Part shown: piece after piece, positions 24,592 through 33,521 of the stretch | Numbering within the stretch: the first letter of the stretch is position 1 | How the letters are laid out: every line of letters starts with the position of its first letter | Source: Azotobacter vinelandii | GTDB taxonomy: Bacteria > Pseudomonadota > Gammaproteobacteria > Pseudomonadales > Pseudomonadaceae | Assembly: GCF_001571105.1 (NCBI RefSeq) | Contig: NZ_BCTD01000005.1 | Length of the DNA stretch: 64,000 nt | Reading direction: 5' to 3' (one strand) | The notes under the pieces: generated by a model | What the model saw: the letters and a program-made list of their open reading frames with translations, nothing else | What the model was told of the DNA's origin: nothing | Database searches by the model: none | Position numbers and translations under genes: made by a program

Positions 24592-25086
24592 TTATTCGAC
24601 GATCTCGGCTTTCTCGATGATCACGTCGTCCACCGGCACGTCGCCATGGCCGGCGCGGCTGCCGGTGGCTACGCTCTTGATCCTGTCGACCACATCGGTG
24701 CCCTCGACCACTTCACCGAATACGGCGTAGCCCCAGCCGTGCGCGGTCGGCGCGGTATGGTCGAGAAAGGCGTTGTCCTTGACGTTGATGAAGAACTGCG
24801 CGCTGGCCGAGTGCGGGTCGGGCGTGCGCGCCATGGCAATGGTGTATTTTTTGTTGGACAGGCCGTTGTTGGCCTCGTTTTTTATCGGTGCGCGGGTCGA
24901 CTTCTGCTTCATGCCCGGCTCGAAACCGCCGCCTTGGATCATGAAGCCGTCGATCACGCGGTGGAAGATGGTGCCGTCGTAGTGGCCGTCCTTCACATAC
25001 TGCTCGAAGTTGGCGGCGGTTTCCGGGGCCTTGTCGGCGAATAGCTTCAGGGTGATGGTGCCGTGGTTGGTTTGCAGCTTGATCAT
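24592..25086 (-). CDS. ppiB: Cytoplasmic peptidyl-prolyl isomerase, cyclophilin type
   Basis: This 164-residue single-domain cyclophilin accelerates proline isomerisation. The active-site segment is clear: DGTIFHRVIDGFMIQGGGF, then NGLSNKKYTIAMART and the SAQFFINVKDN block. There is no signal peptide, so the cytoplasmic PpiB form is called rather than periplasmic PpiA. It is first in the ppiB-lpxH pair and divergent from glnS. Confidence 0.94.
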   Translation of the reverse strand: MIKLQTNHGTITLKLFADKAPETAANFEQYVKDGHYDGTIFHRVIDGFMIQGGGFEPGMKQKSTRAPIKNEANNGLSNKKYTIAMARTPDPHSASAQFFINVKDNAFLDHTAPTAHGWGYAVFGEVVEGTDVVDRIKSVATGSRAGHGDVPVDDVIIEKAEIVE

Positions 25087-25242
25087 GGCTGAGTTCCGCT
25101 GGGTGGATTGGGGATGCCCGGAGTCCGCCGGCCGATGCTCGTTGCTGCCGGATCTCTGTCAGGGGCATGACGGGTCCGCTATGATAAGCCCTTTGCATTG
25201 GCCGGCCTACCCTGGCCGGCGCCGACATGTTTCAAGGATCCC

Positions 25243-26910
25243 ATGAGCAAGCCCGAGACTCCCGCCGCCGCGAACTTCCTCCGCCCGATCGTCCAGGCCG
25301 ACCTGGAGTCGGGCAAGCACGCCAAGATCGTCACCCGCTTCCCGCCGGAGCCCAACGGCTACCTGCATATCGGCCATGCCAAGTCGATATGCCTGAACTT
25401 CGGCCTGGCCCAGGAGTTCGGTGGCGAGTGCAACCTGCGCTTCGACGACACCAACCCGGCCAAGGAAGACCAGGAGTACATCGATGCGATCAAGAGTGAC
25501 GTCCGCTGGCTGGGTTTCCAGTGGGCGGGCGAGGAGCGCTACGCCTCCAGCTATTTCGATCAGCTCTACGACTGGGCGATTCATCTGATCGAGGCCGGCA
25601 AGGCCTACGTCTGCGATCTGTCGCCGGACGAGGCGCGCGAGTATCGTGGCAGCCTGACCGAGCCGGGCAGGAACAGTCCCTACCGGGAGCGCTCGGTGGA
25701 AGAGAACCTCGACCTGTTCGCGCGCATGAGGGCTGGCGAGTTCCCGGATGGCGCCCGCGCCCTGCGGGCGAAGATCGACATGGCCGCCCCGAACATGAAC
25801 CTGCGCGACCCGATCCTCTATCGTATCCGCCACGCCCATCACCACCAGACCGGCGACAAGTGGTGCATCTACCCGAGCTACGATTTCACCCACGGCCAGT
25901 CGGATGCCATCGAGGGTATCACTCACTCGATCTGCACCCTGGAGTTCGAGGATCACCGTCCGCTCTACGAGTGGTTCCTGGATAACCTGCCTGTGCCGTG
26001 CCGGCCGCGCCAGTACGAGTTCGCCCGCCTCAATCTGAATTACACCATCACCAGCAAGCGCAAGCTCAAGCAACTGGTCGACGAGGGGCATGTCGGCGGC
26101 TGGGACGACCCGCGCATGTCGACTTTGTCCGGTTATCGCCGCCGCGGTTACACACCGGCTTCGATCCGCGCCTTCTGCGACATGATCGGTGTCAACCGCG
26201 CTGGCGGCGTGGTCGATATCGGCATGCTGGAGTTCGCCATCCGCGAGGATCTGGACGCCAACGCCGCGCGTGCCATGTGCGTGCTTAAGCCGCTGAAAGT
26301 GGTGATCACCAATTATCCGCAAGGGCGGGTCGAGAGCCTCGAGTTGCCGCGCCATCCCAAGCAGGACATGGGTGTGCGCGTGCTTCCGTTCTCCCGCGAG
26401 ATCTACATCGATGCCGGCGATTTCGAGGAAACCCCTCCGGCCGGCTACAAGCGCCTGATTCCCGGTGGCGAGGTGCGCCTGCGCGGCAGCTACGTGATCC
26501 GCGCCGACGAGGCGATCAAGGACGAAGCCGGCAACATCGTCGAGCTACGTTGTTCCTATGACGAGAACACTCTCGGCAAGAACCCGGAAGGCCGCAAGGT
26601 CAAGGGAGTGATTCACTGGGTGCCGCTTGAGGGCAGCATTAAATGCGAGGTGCGCCTGTACGATCGTCTGTTCAAGGTCGCCAATCCGGAGAAGAGCGAA
26701 GAGGGCGGCAGTTTTCTCGATAACATCAATTCCGGCTCCCTGGTGGTGCTCACGGGCTGCCGCGCCGAGCCGTCGCTGGCCAATGCGCGCCCGGAGGAGC
26801 GCTTCCAGTTCGAGCGCGAAGGCTATTTCTGCGCCGATCTGAAGGACTCCAGGCCGGGCGCTCCGGTGTTCAACCGTACCGTCACCCTGCGCGACTCCTG
26901 GGGGCAGTGA
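25243..26910 (+). CDS. glnS: Glutaminyl-tRNA synthetase
   Basis: This 555-residue class I aminoacyl-tRNA synthetase charges tRNA-Gln. Start ATG at 25243 follows AAGGATCCC. The HIGH motif is in PPEPNGYLHIGHAKSICLNFG and the KMSKS-like loop in ITSKRKLKQL. The catalytic core, acceptor-binding and two beta-barrel anticodon-binding domains fill the usual length. The stop is immediately followed by the cysS ATG. Confidence 0.96.
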   Translation: MSKPETPAAANFLRPIVQADLESGKHAKIVTRFPPEPNGYLHIGHAKSICLNFGLAQEFGGECNLRFDDTNPAKEDQEYIDAIKSDVRWLGFQWAGEERYASSYFDQLYDWAIHLIEAGKAYVCDLSPDEAREYRGSLTEPGRNSPYRERSVEENLDLFARMRAGEFPDGARALRAKIDMAAPNMNLRDPILYRIRHAHHHQTGDKWCIYPSYDFTHGQSDAIEGITHSICTLEFEDHRPLYEWFLDNLPVPCRPRQYEFARLNLNYTITSKRKLKQLVDEGHVGGWDDPRMSTLSGYRRRGYTPASIRAFCDMIGVNRAGGVVDIGMLEFAIREDLDANAARAMCVLKPLKVVITNYPQGRVESLELPRHPKQDMGVRVLPFSREIYIDAGDFEETPPAGYKRLIPGGEVRLRGSYVIRADEAIKDEAGNIVELRCSYDENTLGKNPEGRKVKGVIHWVPLEGSIKCEVRLYDRLFKVANPEKSEEGGSFLDNINSGSLVVLTGCRAEPSLANARPEERFQFEREGYFCADLKDSRPGAPVFNRTVTLRDSWGQ

Positions 26911-28296
26911 ATGACGCTTTCCATCTACAGCACCCTGTCCAAGGGCAAGGAAGCGTTCAAGCCACTGGAAGGCAACAAGGTTCGCATGTATGTATGCGGC
27001 ATGACCGTCTATGACTTCTGCCACATCGGTCACGCGCGGGTGATGGTGGCGTTCGATGTGGTTTCCCGCTGGTTGCGCCATAGCGGCTACGACGTCACCT
27101 ATGTGCGCAACATCACCGACATCGACGACAAGATCATCAGGCGCGCCAACGAGAACGGCGAGTCGTTCCAGGACCTGGTCGGTCGCATGATCGCCGCCAT
27201 GCACGAGGACGAGGCGCGCCTGAATGTACTGCGCCCGGACAGTGAGCCGCGCGCCACCGATCACATCGCCGGCATGCATGCGATGATCCGGACTCTGATC
27301 GACAAAAGCTATGCCTATGCACCGGGCAACGGTGACGTCTACTACCGGGTCGGCAAGTTCGAAGGCTACGGCAAGCTGTCGCGCCGCAAGATCGAGGACC
27401 TGAAGATCGGTGCGCGCATCGAGCCTGGCGAAGCCAAGGAGGATCCGCTCGACTTCGTGCTGTGGAAGGGCGCCAAGCCGGGCGAGCCGAGCTGGGAGTC
27501 GCCCTGGGGAGCCGGTCGGCCGGGCTGGCACATCGAATGCTCGGTGATGTCCACCTGCTGCTTGGGTGAGACCTTCGACATCCATGGCGGCGGCCCGGAC
27601 CTGGTTTTCCCGCACCATGAGAACGAGATCGCGCAGAGCGAGGCGGCCACCGGCAAGCGGTACGCCAACATCTGGATGCATGCCGGCGCGGTACGTGTCG
27701 ACGGCGAGAAAATGTCCAAATCGCTGGGCAACTTCTTCACCATCCGTGAGGTGCTGGAGAAATACCATCCCGAAGTGGTGCGTTATCTGCTGGTATCCAG
27801 CCACTACCGGAGTCCGATCAACTACTCCGAGGACAGTCTGCGCGAGGCCAGGGCCGCGCTGGAGCGTTTCTACAACGCGCTCAAGGGCCTGCCGGCTGCG
27901 CAGCCCACTGGTGGCGATGAGTATGTGGCGCGCTTCAACGCGGCGATGAACGATGACTTCAACACCCCGGAGGCCTGCGCCGTGTTGTTCGAACTGGCGC
28001 GCGAGGTCAATCGCCTGCGTGACACGGATTTGCAATCCGCTGCATCGTTGGCTGCGCGTCTGAAGGAGCTGGGTGGCCTGCTCGGCGTGTTGCAGTTGGA
28101 GCCGGAGGCCTTCCTGCAGGCCGGCGCTGCGGACAGGGTGGATGCCGCCGAAGTTGAAGCGCTGATCGCTGCGCGCCTCGCTGCGCGTGCCGGAAAGAAC
28201 TGGGCCGAGTCCGACCGCATTCGCGACCAGCTTGCTGCCATGGGCGTATTGCTGGAAGACGGTAAGAACGGCACCACCTGGCGCCTGGTCGACTGA
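26911..28296 (+). CDS. cysS: Cysteinyl-tRNA synthetase
   Basis: This 461-residue class I synthetase is directly joined to glnS (no bases between stop and start), so the two are co-translated. The zinc/HIGH region is MYVCGMTVYDFCHIGHARVM. Further zinc ligands lie in HIECSVMSTCCLG and PHHENEIAQSE, and the KMSKS loop is GEKMSKSLGNFF. The helical anticodon-stem domain fills residues 310-461. A bidirectional terminator separates it from folD. Confidence 0.96.
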   Translation: MTLSIYSTLSKGKEAFKPLEGNKVRMYVCGMTVYDFCHIGHARVMVAFDVVSRWLRHSGYDVTYVRNITDIDDKIIRRANENGESFQDLVGRMIAAMHEDEARLNVLRPDSEPRATDHIAGMHAMIRTLIDKSYAYAPGNGDVYYRVGKFEGYGKLSRRKIEDLKIGARIEPGEAKEDPLDFVLWKGAKPGEPSWESPWGAGRPGWHIECSVMSTCCLGETFDIHGGGPDLVFPHHENEIAQSEAATGKRYANIWMHAGAVRVDGEKMSKSLGNFFTIREVLEKYHPEVVRYLLVSSHYRSPINYSEDSLREARAALERFYNALKGLPAAQPTGGDEYVARFNAAMNDDFNTPEACAVLFELAREVNRLRDTDLQSAASLAARLKELGGLLGVLQLEPEAFLQAGAADRVDAAEVEALIAARLAARAGKNWAESDRIRDQLAAMGVLLEDGKNGTTWRLVD

Positions 28297-28343
28297 GGAG
28301 CATCTTCGGAAGAGCAAGGCGCCGGAGGTGCACCTGTGGGCGG

Positions 28344-28369
28344 AAAATGGCACTCCAGGGTGCCATTTT
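28344..28369. terminator. Bidirectional terminator between cysS and folD
   Basis: AAAATGGCAC/GTGCCATTTT with a six-base loop is symmetrical, with A-run and T-run on either side. It can end both converging transcripts. Confidence 0.85.
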
Positions 28370-28387
28370 CATAGGGGGCTGTTCTGG

Positions 28388-29242
28388 TTAGCGGTGCAAC
28401 TGCTCGGCTGCGTGCAGGGTGTTTTCCAGAAGGCAGGCTCGGGTCATCGGGCCGACACCGCCCGGGACAGGGGTGATCCATTCCGCGCGTGCGGCCGCGG
28501 AGGAAAACTCCACGTCGCCGACCAGTCTGCCGTCGTCCAGCCGGTTGATGCCGACATCTATGACGATCGCTCCGGGTTTGATCCATTCGCCTTTGACCAG
28601 GCCGGGCTTTCCGGCTGCGGCTATCACCAGGTCGGCGCGACTGACGTGCTCGGCCAGATTGCGGGTGAACCGGTGGGTGACGGTCACGGTACAGCCGGCC
28701 AGCAGCAGCTCCAGCGCCATCGGGCGGCCGACGATATTGGAGGCGCCGACAACCGTGGCATCCAGCCCGTACAGGTTTGCGCCGGTGCTCTGCAGGAGCG
28801 TCATGATGCCTTTGGGGGTGCAGGGGCGCAGCAGCGGCATGCGTTGGGCGAGGCGACCGATGTTGTAAGGGTGGAAGCCGTCCACGTCCTTGTCCGGGCG
28901 GATACGCTCGAGCAGCAGGGAGGCATCAAGATGCACTGGAAGCGGTAGCTGTACCAGAATTCCGTCGATCGCCGAGTCTTCGTTCAGGCGGTCGATCAGG
29001 GATAGAAGTTCTCCCTGGGTAGTGCTGGCGGGAAGGTCGTAGGCTCGAGAGTGGAAGCCCACTTCTTCGCAGTCCTTGCGCTTGTGGGATACATAGACTT
29101 GAGAGGCTGGATCAGTTCCCACCAGGATGACTGCCAGGCCGGGAGCGCGCAGGCCCTGCTGGCGTCGCTCGGCGACACATTGGGCGATCTGCTGACGAAG
29201 ACTGGCGGCGATCGCTTTGCCGTCGATTAATTTCGCAGTCAT
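28388..29242 (-). CDS. folD: Bifunctional methylene-THF dehydrogenase/methenyl-THF cyclohydrolase
   Basis: This 284-residue enzyme interconverts 5,10-methylene- and 10-formyl-tetrahydrofolate with NADP. Signatures: YVSHKRKDCEEVGF with the catalytic Lys, ILVQLPLPVHLD, DVDGFHPYNIGRL, the Rossmann segment VVGASNIVGRPMALELL, and PVPGGVGPMTRACLLENT. The length is normal. It is monocistronic and divergent from the tRNA cluster. Confidence 0.96.
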   Translation of the reverse strand: MTAKLIDGKAIAASLRQQIAQCVAERRQQGLRAPGLAVILVGTDPASQVYVSHKRKDCEEVGFHSRAYDLPASTTQGELLSLIDRLNEDSAIDGILVQLPLPVHLDASLLLERIRPDKDVDGFHPYNIGRLAQRMPLLRPCTPKGIMTLLQSTGANLYGLDATVVGASNIVGRPMALELLLAGCTVTVTHRFTRNLAEHVSRADLVIAAAGKPGLVKGEWIKPGAIVIDVGINRLDDGRLVGDVEFSSAAARAEWITPVPGGVGPMTRACLLENTLHAAEQLHR

Positions 29243-29370
29243 GACGCTTGCTTGACCATAAGTTGATAAGACGAAGCGGACATTCTCTCATGGCGAGGCT
29301 AAGGGGCCAACGTGGGCGACCGATTGCTACCGCCACTCCTTACATCTTGCTGATTTATTTAAAAATATTA

Positions 29371-29399
29371 TTGACACTGAATTGTCTGCTCTATAAGAT
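29371..29399 (+). promoter_or_regulatory. Strong sigma-70 promoter of the tRNA cluster
   Basis: A consensus TTGACA (29371-29376) and TAAGAT (29394-29399) are 17 bp apart behind an AT-rich stretch, followed by the GC-rich discriminator TCGCCCCGC typical of stringently controlled stable-RNA promoters. Confidence 0.85.
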
Positions 29400-29509
29400 T
29401 CGCCCCGCTTGTCGAGCACAGCCTGTTGCTGGGTGAATGCGAAGTCGGTCTAGAGGTAGGCTTTGCAAAAGGCTTCGAATTTGCGCTCTGCTCAGAATGC
29501 AGATGAAAA

Positions 29510-29586
29510 GCGCCCGTAGCTCAGCTGGATAGAGCATCCGCCTTCTAAGCGGATGGTCGCAGGTTCGAGTCCTGCCGGGCGCGCCA
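29510..29586 (+). tRNA. tRNA-Arg (anticodon TCT)
   Basis: A 77-base cloverleaf with acceptor GCGCCCG/CGGGCGC, anticodon loop CTTCTAA within the stem CCGC/GCGG, T-loop GTTCGAGTC and an encoded CCA end. Confidence 0.97.
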
Positions 29587-29619
29587 TAGGGCAGTTCGGC
29601 GGCAAGTGGCAATTGATAT

Positions 29620-29696
29620 GGTGGGCGTAGCTCAGTTGGTAGAGCACAGGATTGTGGCTCCTGGTGTCGTGGGTTCGATTCCCATCGTCCACCCCA
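29620..29696 (+). tRNA. tRNA-His (anticodon GTG)
   Basis: The acceptor GTGGGCG/CGTCCAC is preceded by the extra G(-1) at 29620, opposite C73, as in all bacterial tRNA-His. The anticodon loop is ATTGTGGC, and CCA is encoded. Confidence 0.97.
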
Positions 29697-29702
29697 TATT
29701 CC

Positions 29703-29734
29703 AAAGCGCCAGGCATCCAGCCTGGCGTTTTCGT
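29703..29734 (+). terminator. Hairpin between tRNA-His and tRNA-Leu
   Basis: CGCCAGGC/GCCTGGCG with a five-base loop is followed by TTTTCGTTT. It has the form of an intrinsic terminator; tRNA-Leu may be transcribed partly by read-through or from its own start. Confidence 0.75.
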
Positions 29735-29758
29735 TTCTCTTGTCGGGGCTCTAGCCAC

Positions 29759-29843
29759 GCGGATGTGGTGGAATTGGTAGACACACTGGATTTAGGTTCC
29801 AGCGCCGCAAGGCGTAAGAGTTCGAGTCTCTTCATCCGCACCA
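29759..29843 (+). tRNA. tRNA-Leu (anticodon TAG)
   Basis: An 85-base tRNA with acceptor GCGGATG/CATCCGC, anticodon stem CTGGA/TCCAG around the TAG anticodon, the long variable arm of class II tRNAs and an encoded CCA. Confidence 0.97.
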
Positions 29844-29973
29844 TTTATCTGTCCCCTCCCGTATGTCGCCTTCTTCTCTGCAGGGTGACTTCTGTAGTTC
29901 GACCCACTAGAATGCATGCCCTTGATTTGAGGCCGTCAATGGCCGGCTAACGTCTGTGCAACGAGGAATATCC

Positions 29974-31284
29974 ATGCAAGTTTCTGTTGAAAGCACCTCC
30001 GCTCTTGAGCGCCGCTTGACGATCGGCGTGCCGGCCGAGCGCATCGAGACCGAAGTCAACAAGCGTCTGCAGCAGACGGCGCGTCGTGCCAAAATTCCTG
30101 GCTTTCGTCCGGGCAAGGTACCGATGAGCGTGATTCGCCAGCGCTACGAGGAGTCGGCTCGTCAGGAGGCCCTGGGTGAACTGATTCAGGCCAGCTTCTA
30201 TGAGGCTGTGGTCGAGCAGAAGCTGAAGCCGGCCGGTGCTCCTTCCGTCGAGCCGAAGGTTTTCGAGAAGGGCAAGGATCTGGAATACGTTGCCACTTTC
30301 GAGGTTTATCCCGAATTCGAGATCACCGGCCTGGAGAGTATCGCTGTCGAACGTCTGCAGGCGGAGGTCGCCGAGTCCGATGTCGACAACATGCTGGAGA
30401 TTCTGCGCAAGCAGAATACCCACTACAAGCAGGTCGAGCGTGAGGCGCAGGATGGCGATCAGCTGAATATCGATTTCGTCGGCAAGGTCGACGGTGAAGC
30501 CTTCGCCGGTGGGTCTGCCAAGGGCACATTGCTGGTATTGGGCTCCGGGCGGATGATCGAAGGGTTCGAGGCGGGTCTGGTTGGTGCGAAAGCTGGCGAG
30601 GAGCGTGTCCTGTCTCTCACCTTCCCGGCGGACTACCAGAATCTGGATCTCGCAGGCAAGGCCGCCGAATTCGCCGTAACCGTCAACTCGGTATCTGAGG
30701 CTGAGCTGCCGGAACTGAATGCCGACTTCTTCTCCCTGTTTGGGATCAACGAGTCGAGTCTGGAAGCCTTCCGCGCCGAGGTCGGCAAGAACATGGAGCG
30801 TGAGCTTCGCCAAGCCATCAAGTCCAAGGTCAAGACCCAGGTGATGGATGGTCTTCTGGCCGCCAATCCGGTCGAAGTGCCCAAGGCCTTGATCGAAAAC
30901 GAAGTGAATCGTCTGCGTGTTCAGGCTGTGCAGCAATTCGGTGGCAACATCAAGCCGGAACAGTTGCCTGCGGATCTGTTCCAGGATCAGGCCAAGCGTC
31001 GTGTCACGCTGGGGTTGATTGTCGCCGAGATGGTCAAGCAATTCGATCTGAAGCCGGATGAGTCGAAAGTGAAGACTCTGATCGAGGAAATCGCCTCTGC
31101 TTATCAAGAGCCGGAGCAGGTCGTTGCCTGGTACTACGGCAATGAGCAGCAGCTCAGTGAAGTCCGTTCGGTTGTGCTGGAGGAGCAAGTTGTAGATACT
31201 GTTCTCCAGAAGGCCAATGTAACCGACAAAGCGGTCTCTTACGAAGAAGCTGTCAAGCCGGCGGAAGCTCCGCAAGCTGCCTGA
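29974..31284 (+). CDS. tig: Trigger factor
   Basis: This 436-residue ribosome-bound chaperone and prolyl isomerase folds nascent chains. Start ATG at 29974 follows ACGAGGAATATCC. The N-terminal ribosome-binding motif is present as AKIPGFRPGKVPMSVI. The FKBP-like domain covers about residues 150-245 (DGDQLNIDFVGKVDGEAF, MIEGFEAGLVGAKAGEE). The helical C-terminal chaperone arms follow. It heads the widely conserved tig-clpP-clpX-lon-hupB-ppiD order. Confidence 0.97.
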   Translation: MQVSVESTSALERRLTIGVPAERIETEVNKRLQQTARRAKIPGFRPGKVPMSVIRQRYEESARQEALGELIQASFYEAVVEQKLKPAGAPSVEPKVFEKGKDLEYVATFEVYPEFEITGLESIAVERLQAEVAESDVDNMLEILRKQNTHYKQVEREAQDGDQLNIDFVGKVDGEAFAGGSAKGTLLVLGSGRMIEGFEAGLVGAKAGEERVLSLTFPADYQNLDLAGKAAEFAVTVNSVSEAELPELNADFFSLFGINESSLEAFRAEVGKNMERELRQAIKSKVKTQVMDGLLAANPVEVPKALIENEVNRLRVQAVQQFGGNIKPEQLPADLFQDQAKRRVTLGLIVAEMVKQFDLKPDESKVKTLIEEIASAYQEPEQVVAWYYGNEQQLSEVRSVVLEEQVVDTVLQKANVTDKAVSYEEAVKPAEAPQAA

Positions 31285-31310
31285 TTCTTCCCTCGTGCGA
31301 GTACACCTAT

Positions 31311-31332
31311 AAGCCAGCCTTCGTGCTGGCTT
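31311..31332 (+). terminator. Weak hairpin after tig
   Basis: AAGCCAGC/GCTGGCTT with a six-base loop lies in the tig-clpP gap. The T-run after it is broken (ATTTGCATTT), so it is probably an attenuator or leaky terminator. Confidence 0.5.
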
Positions 31333-31373
31333 ATTTGCATTTCAAGACCTGACCATTAGGGAGCGATCAGGAC

Positions 31374-32009
31374 ATGACTAATCATTTCATGCAAATGCCT
31401 GAAATCCAGGCCGCTGGTGGCCTGGTACCGATGGTGATCGAACAGTCCGCTCGCGGTGAGCGTGCTTACGATATTTATTCGCGTCTCTTGAAGGAGCGAG
31501 TAATATTCATGGTTGGCCAAGTAGAAGACTACATGGCGAACTTGATTGTCGCTCAGTTGTTGTTCCTTGAGGCCGAGAATCCCGACAAGGATATTCACCT
31601 TTACATCAATTCGCCTGGTGGCTCCGTGACGGCAGGCATGTCCATCTACGACACCATGCAGTTCATCAAGCCTGACGTTTCCACCATTTGTATTGGCCAG
31701 GCCTGCAGCATGGGAGCCTTGTTGCTGGCCGGTGGCGCCGCCGGAAAGCGTTACTGCCTCCCGCATTCGCGGATGATGATTCACCAGCCTTTGGGGGGTT
31801 TCCAGGGGCAGGCTTCGGACATCGAGATCCACGCCCGGGAGATTCTCACCATTCGCGAGCGTCTGAACAAGATTCTGGCGCATCACACTGGGCAGCCCAT
31901 CGATGTGATCGCTCGTGACACGGATCGTGACAATTTCATGAGTGGTGAGGAAGCGGTCAAGTATCGCCTCATCGATCAGGTTCTCGTGCACCGCCAACTG
32001 GTGAGTTGA
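31374..32009 (+). CDS. clpP: ATP-dependent Clp protease, proteolytic subunit
   Basis: This 211-residue serine protease forms the tetradecameric barrel used by ClpX or ClpA. The catalytic Ser is in GQACSMGALLLAGG, His in HSRMMIHQPLGG, and the Asp in the region VIARDTDRDNFMS. A short N-terminal propeptide precedes MVIEQSARGERAYDIYSRLL. It is followed 102 bp later by clpX. Confidence 0.97.
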   Translation: MTNHFMQMPEIQAAGGLVPMVIEQSARGERAYDIYSRLLKERVIFMVGQVEDYMANLIVAQLLFLEAENPDKDIHLYINSPGGSVTAGMSIYDTMQFIKPDVSTICIGQACSMGALLLAGGAAGKRYCLPHSRMMIHQPLGGFQGQASDIEIHAREILTIRERLNKILAHHTGQPIDVIARDTDRDNFMSGEEAVKYRLIDQVLVHRQLVS

Positions 32010-32111
32010 TCTCACCTCGGGGCGGTCTCAAATTGAGGCCGCCCTCGGGCTTGAAAATGCCCGCATTTGCCTTCATCTTGTGTTGCAAGCCTACCGGATT
32101 GGATTGATCGA

Positions 32112-33392
32112 ATGACTGACACCCGTAACGGCGAGGACAATGGCAAACTGCTTTACTGCTCCTTCTGCGGCAAGAGCCAGCATGAGGTACGCAAGCTGAT
32201 TGCCGGCCCCTCGGTCTTTATTTGTGACGAGTGCGTCGACCTGTGCAACGACATTATCCGAGAGGAAGTGCAAGAAGCTCAGGCCGAAAGCAGTGCGCAT
32301 AAGCTACCCGCACCCAAGGAAATCAGTACCATTCTTGACCAGTATGTCATTGGTCAGGAGCGTGCCAAGAAGGTCTTGGCTGTGGCGGTGTACAACCACT
32401 ACAAGCGCCTGAACCAGCGTGACAAGAAGGATGATGTCGAGCTGGGCAAGAGCAATATCCTGTTGATCGGCCCAACTGGCTCGGGCAAGACTTTGCTGGC
32501 TGAAACCTTGGCCCGTCTATTGAATGTTCCTTTTACCATCGCCGACGCGACTACTCTGACCGAGGCAGGTTATGTTGGCGAGGATGTCGAGAACATCATT
32601 CAGAAGCTATTGCAGAAATGCGACTATGATGTCGAGAAAGCCCAGATGGGTATCGTCTACATTGACGAAATCGACAAGATTTCGCGCAAATCCGATAATC
32701 CGTCGATTACGCGGGATGTATCGGGCGAGGGCGTCCAGCAAGCTCTGCTCAAGCTGATCGAGGGAACGGTAGCTTCCGTTCCGCCGCAGGGTGGGCGCAA
32801 GCATCCGCAGCAGGAGTTCCTGCAGGTGGATACTCGCAACATTCTCTTTATTTGTGGCGGCGCCTTTTCCGGTTTGGAAAAGGTGATCCAGAACCGCTCG
32901 ACGAAGGGGGGGATCGGCTTCAATGCCGAGGTACGAAGCCCGGATGTTGGCAAGAAAATCGGCGAGGCTCTGCGCGATGTGGAGCCGGATGATCTGGTCA
33001 AGTTCGGTCTGATACCGGAGTTCGTAGGGCGTTTACCCGTCATCGCCACGCTTGACGAGTTGGATGAGGCGGCCTTGGTGCAGATCCTCACGGAGCCCAA
33101 GAATGCCTTGACCAAGCAGTACGGCAAGCTGTTCGAGATGGAAGGGGTGGAGCTTGAATTCCGTCCCGATGCATTGCGAGCCGTGGCCTTGCGCGCACTT
33201 GAGCGAAAGACCGGGGCGCGTGGATTGCGCTCCATTCTCGAGGGTGTTCTGCTGGATACCATGTATGAGATTCCCTCGCAATCTGGTGTCAGCAAGGTGG
33301 TTATCGATGAGAGTGTCATCGCTGGTGCTTCCAAGCCCCTACTGATCTATGAAAACGTGGAGCCGCCTGCCAAGGCCGCACCTGATGCTTGA
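32112..33392 (+). CDS. clpX: ATP-dependent Clp protease, unfoldase subunit ClpX
   Basis: This 426-residue AAA+ unfoldase feeds ClpP. Start ATG at 32112 is set by the family N-terminus; the frame extends 15 codons upstream without support. The zinc-binding domain has CSFCGKSQHEV and FICDECVDLC, Walker A is LIGPTGSGKT, Walker B is VYIDEIDKISRK, and the IGF-type loop that docks ClpP is seen as GGIGFNAEVR. The Shine-Dalgarno sequence is weak (GATTGATCGA). Confidence 0.97.
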   Translation: MTDTRNGEDNGKLLYCSFCGKSQHEVRKLIAGPSVFICDECVDLCNDIIREEVQEAQAESSAHKLPAPKEISTILDQYVIGQERAKKVLAVAVYNHYKRLNQRDKKDDVELGKSNILLIGPTGSGKTLLAETLARLLNVPFTIADATTLTEAGYVGEDVENIIQKLLQKCDYDVEKAQMGIVYIDEIDKISRKSDNPSITRDVSGEGVQQALLKLIEGTVASVPPQGGRKHPQQEFLQVDTRNILFICGGAFSGLEKVIQNRSTKGGIGFNAEVRSPDVGKKIGEALRDVEPDDLVKFGLIPEFVGRLPVIATLDELDEAALVQILTEPKNALTKQYGKLFEMEGVELEFRPDALRAVALRALERKTGARGLRSILEGVLLDTMYEIPSQSGVSKVVIDESVIAGASKPLLIYENVEPPAKAAPDA

Positions 33393-33397
33393 TCCGG

Positions 33398-33421
33398 AAG
33401 GGGCCTGCGGGCCCCTTTGCA
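33398..33421 (+). terminator. Terminator after clpX
   Basis: AAGGGGCC/GGCCCCTT with a four-base loop starts six bases after the clpX stop, with a short T-stretch after it. Confidence 0.7.
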
Positions 33422-33435
33422 TTTCCACCGCGGTG

Positions 33436-33462
33436 CTTGTTTTTTCCTAGGGCTACCCTCAT
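33436..33462 (+). promoter_or_regulatory. Candidate heat-shock (sigma-32) promoter of lon
   Basis: CTTGTTT and CCCTCAT are 13 bp apart, resembling the sigma-32 consensus CTTGAAA-N13-CCCCATNT, in the clpX-lon gap. Heat-shock control of lon is well known in other Proteobacteria; the site itself is inferred. Confidence 0.4.
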
Positions 33463-33521
33463 CTTAGAAATCAGGGTGCGTTCGTCACTCTCCGGTCCTG
33501 AGCCCACGTAGAGCCTAAATC

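Noticed and set aside
26545..28353. 602-codon minus-strand frame opposite glnS end and cysS
   Set aside because: Both sense genes carry full synthetase motifs; the antisense frame has none.
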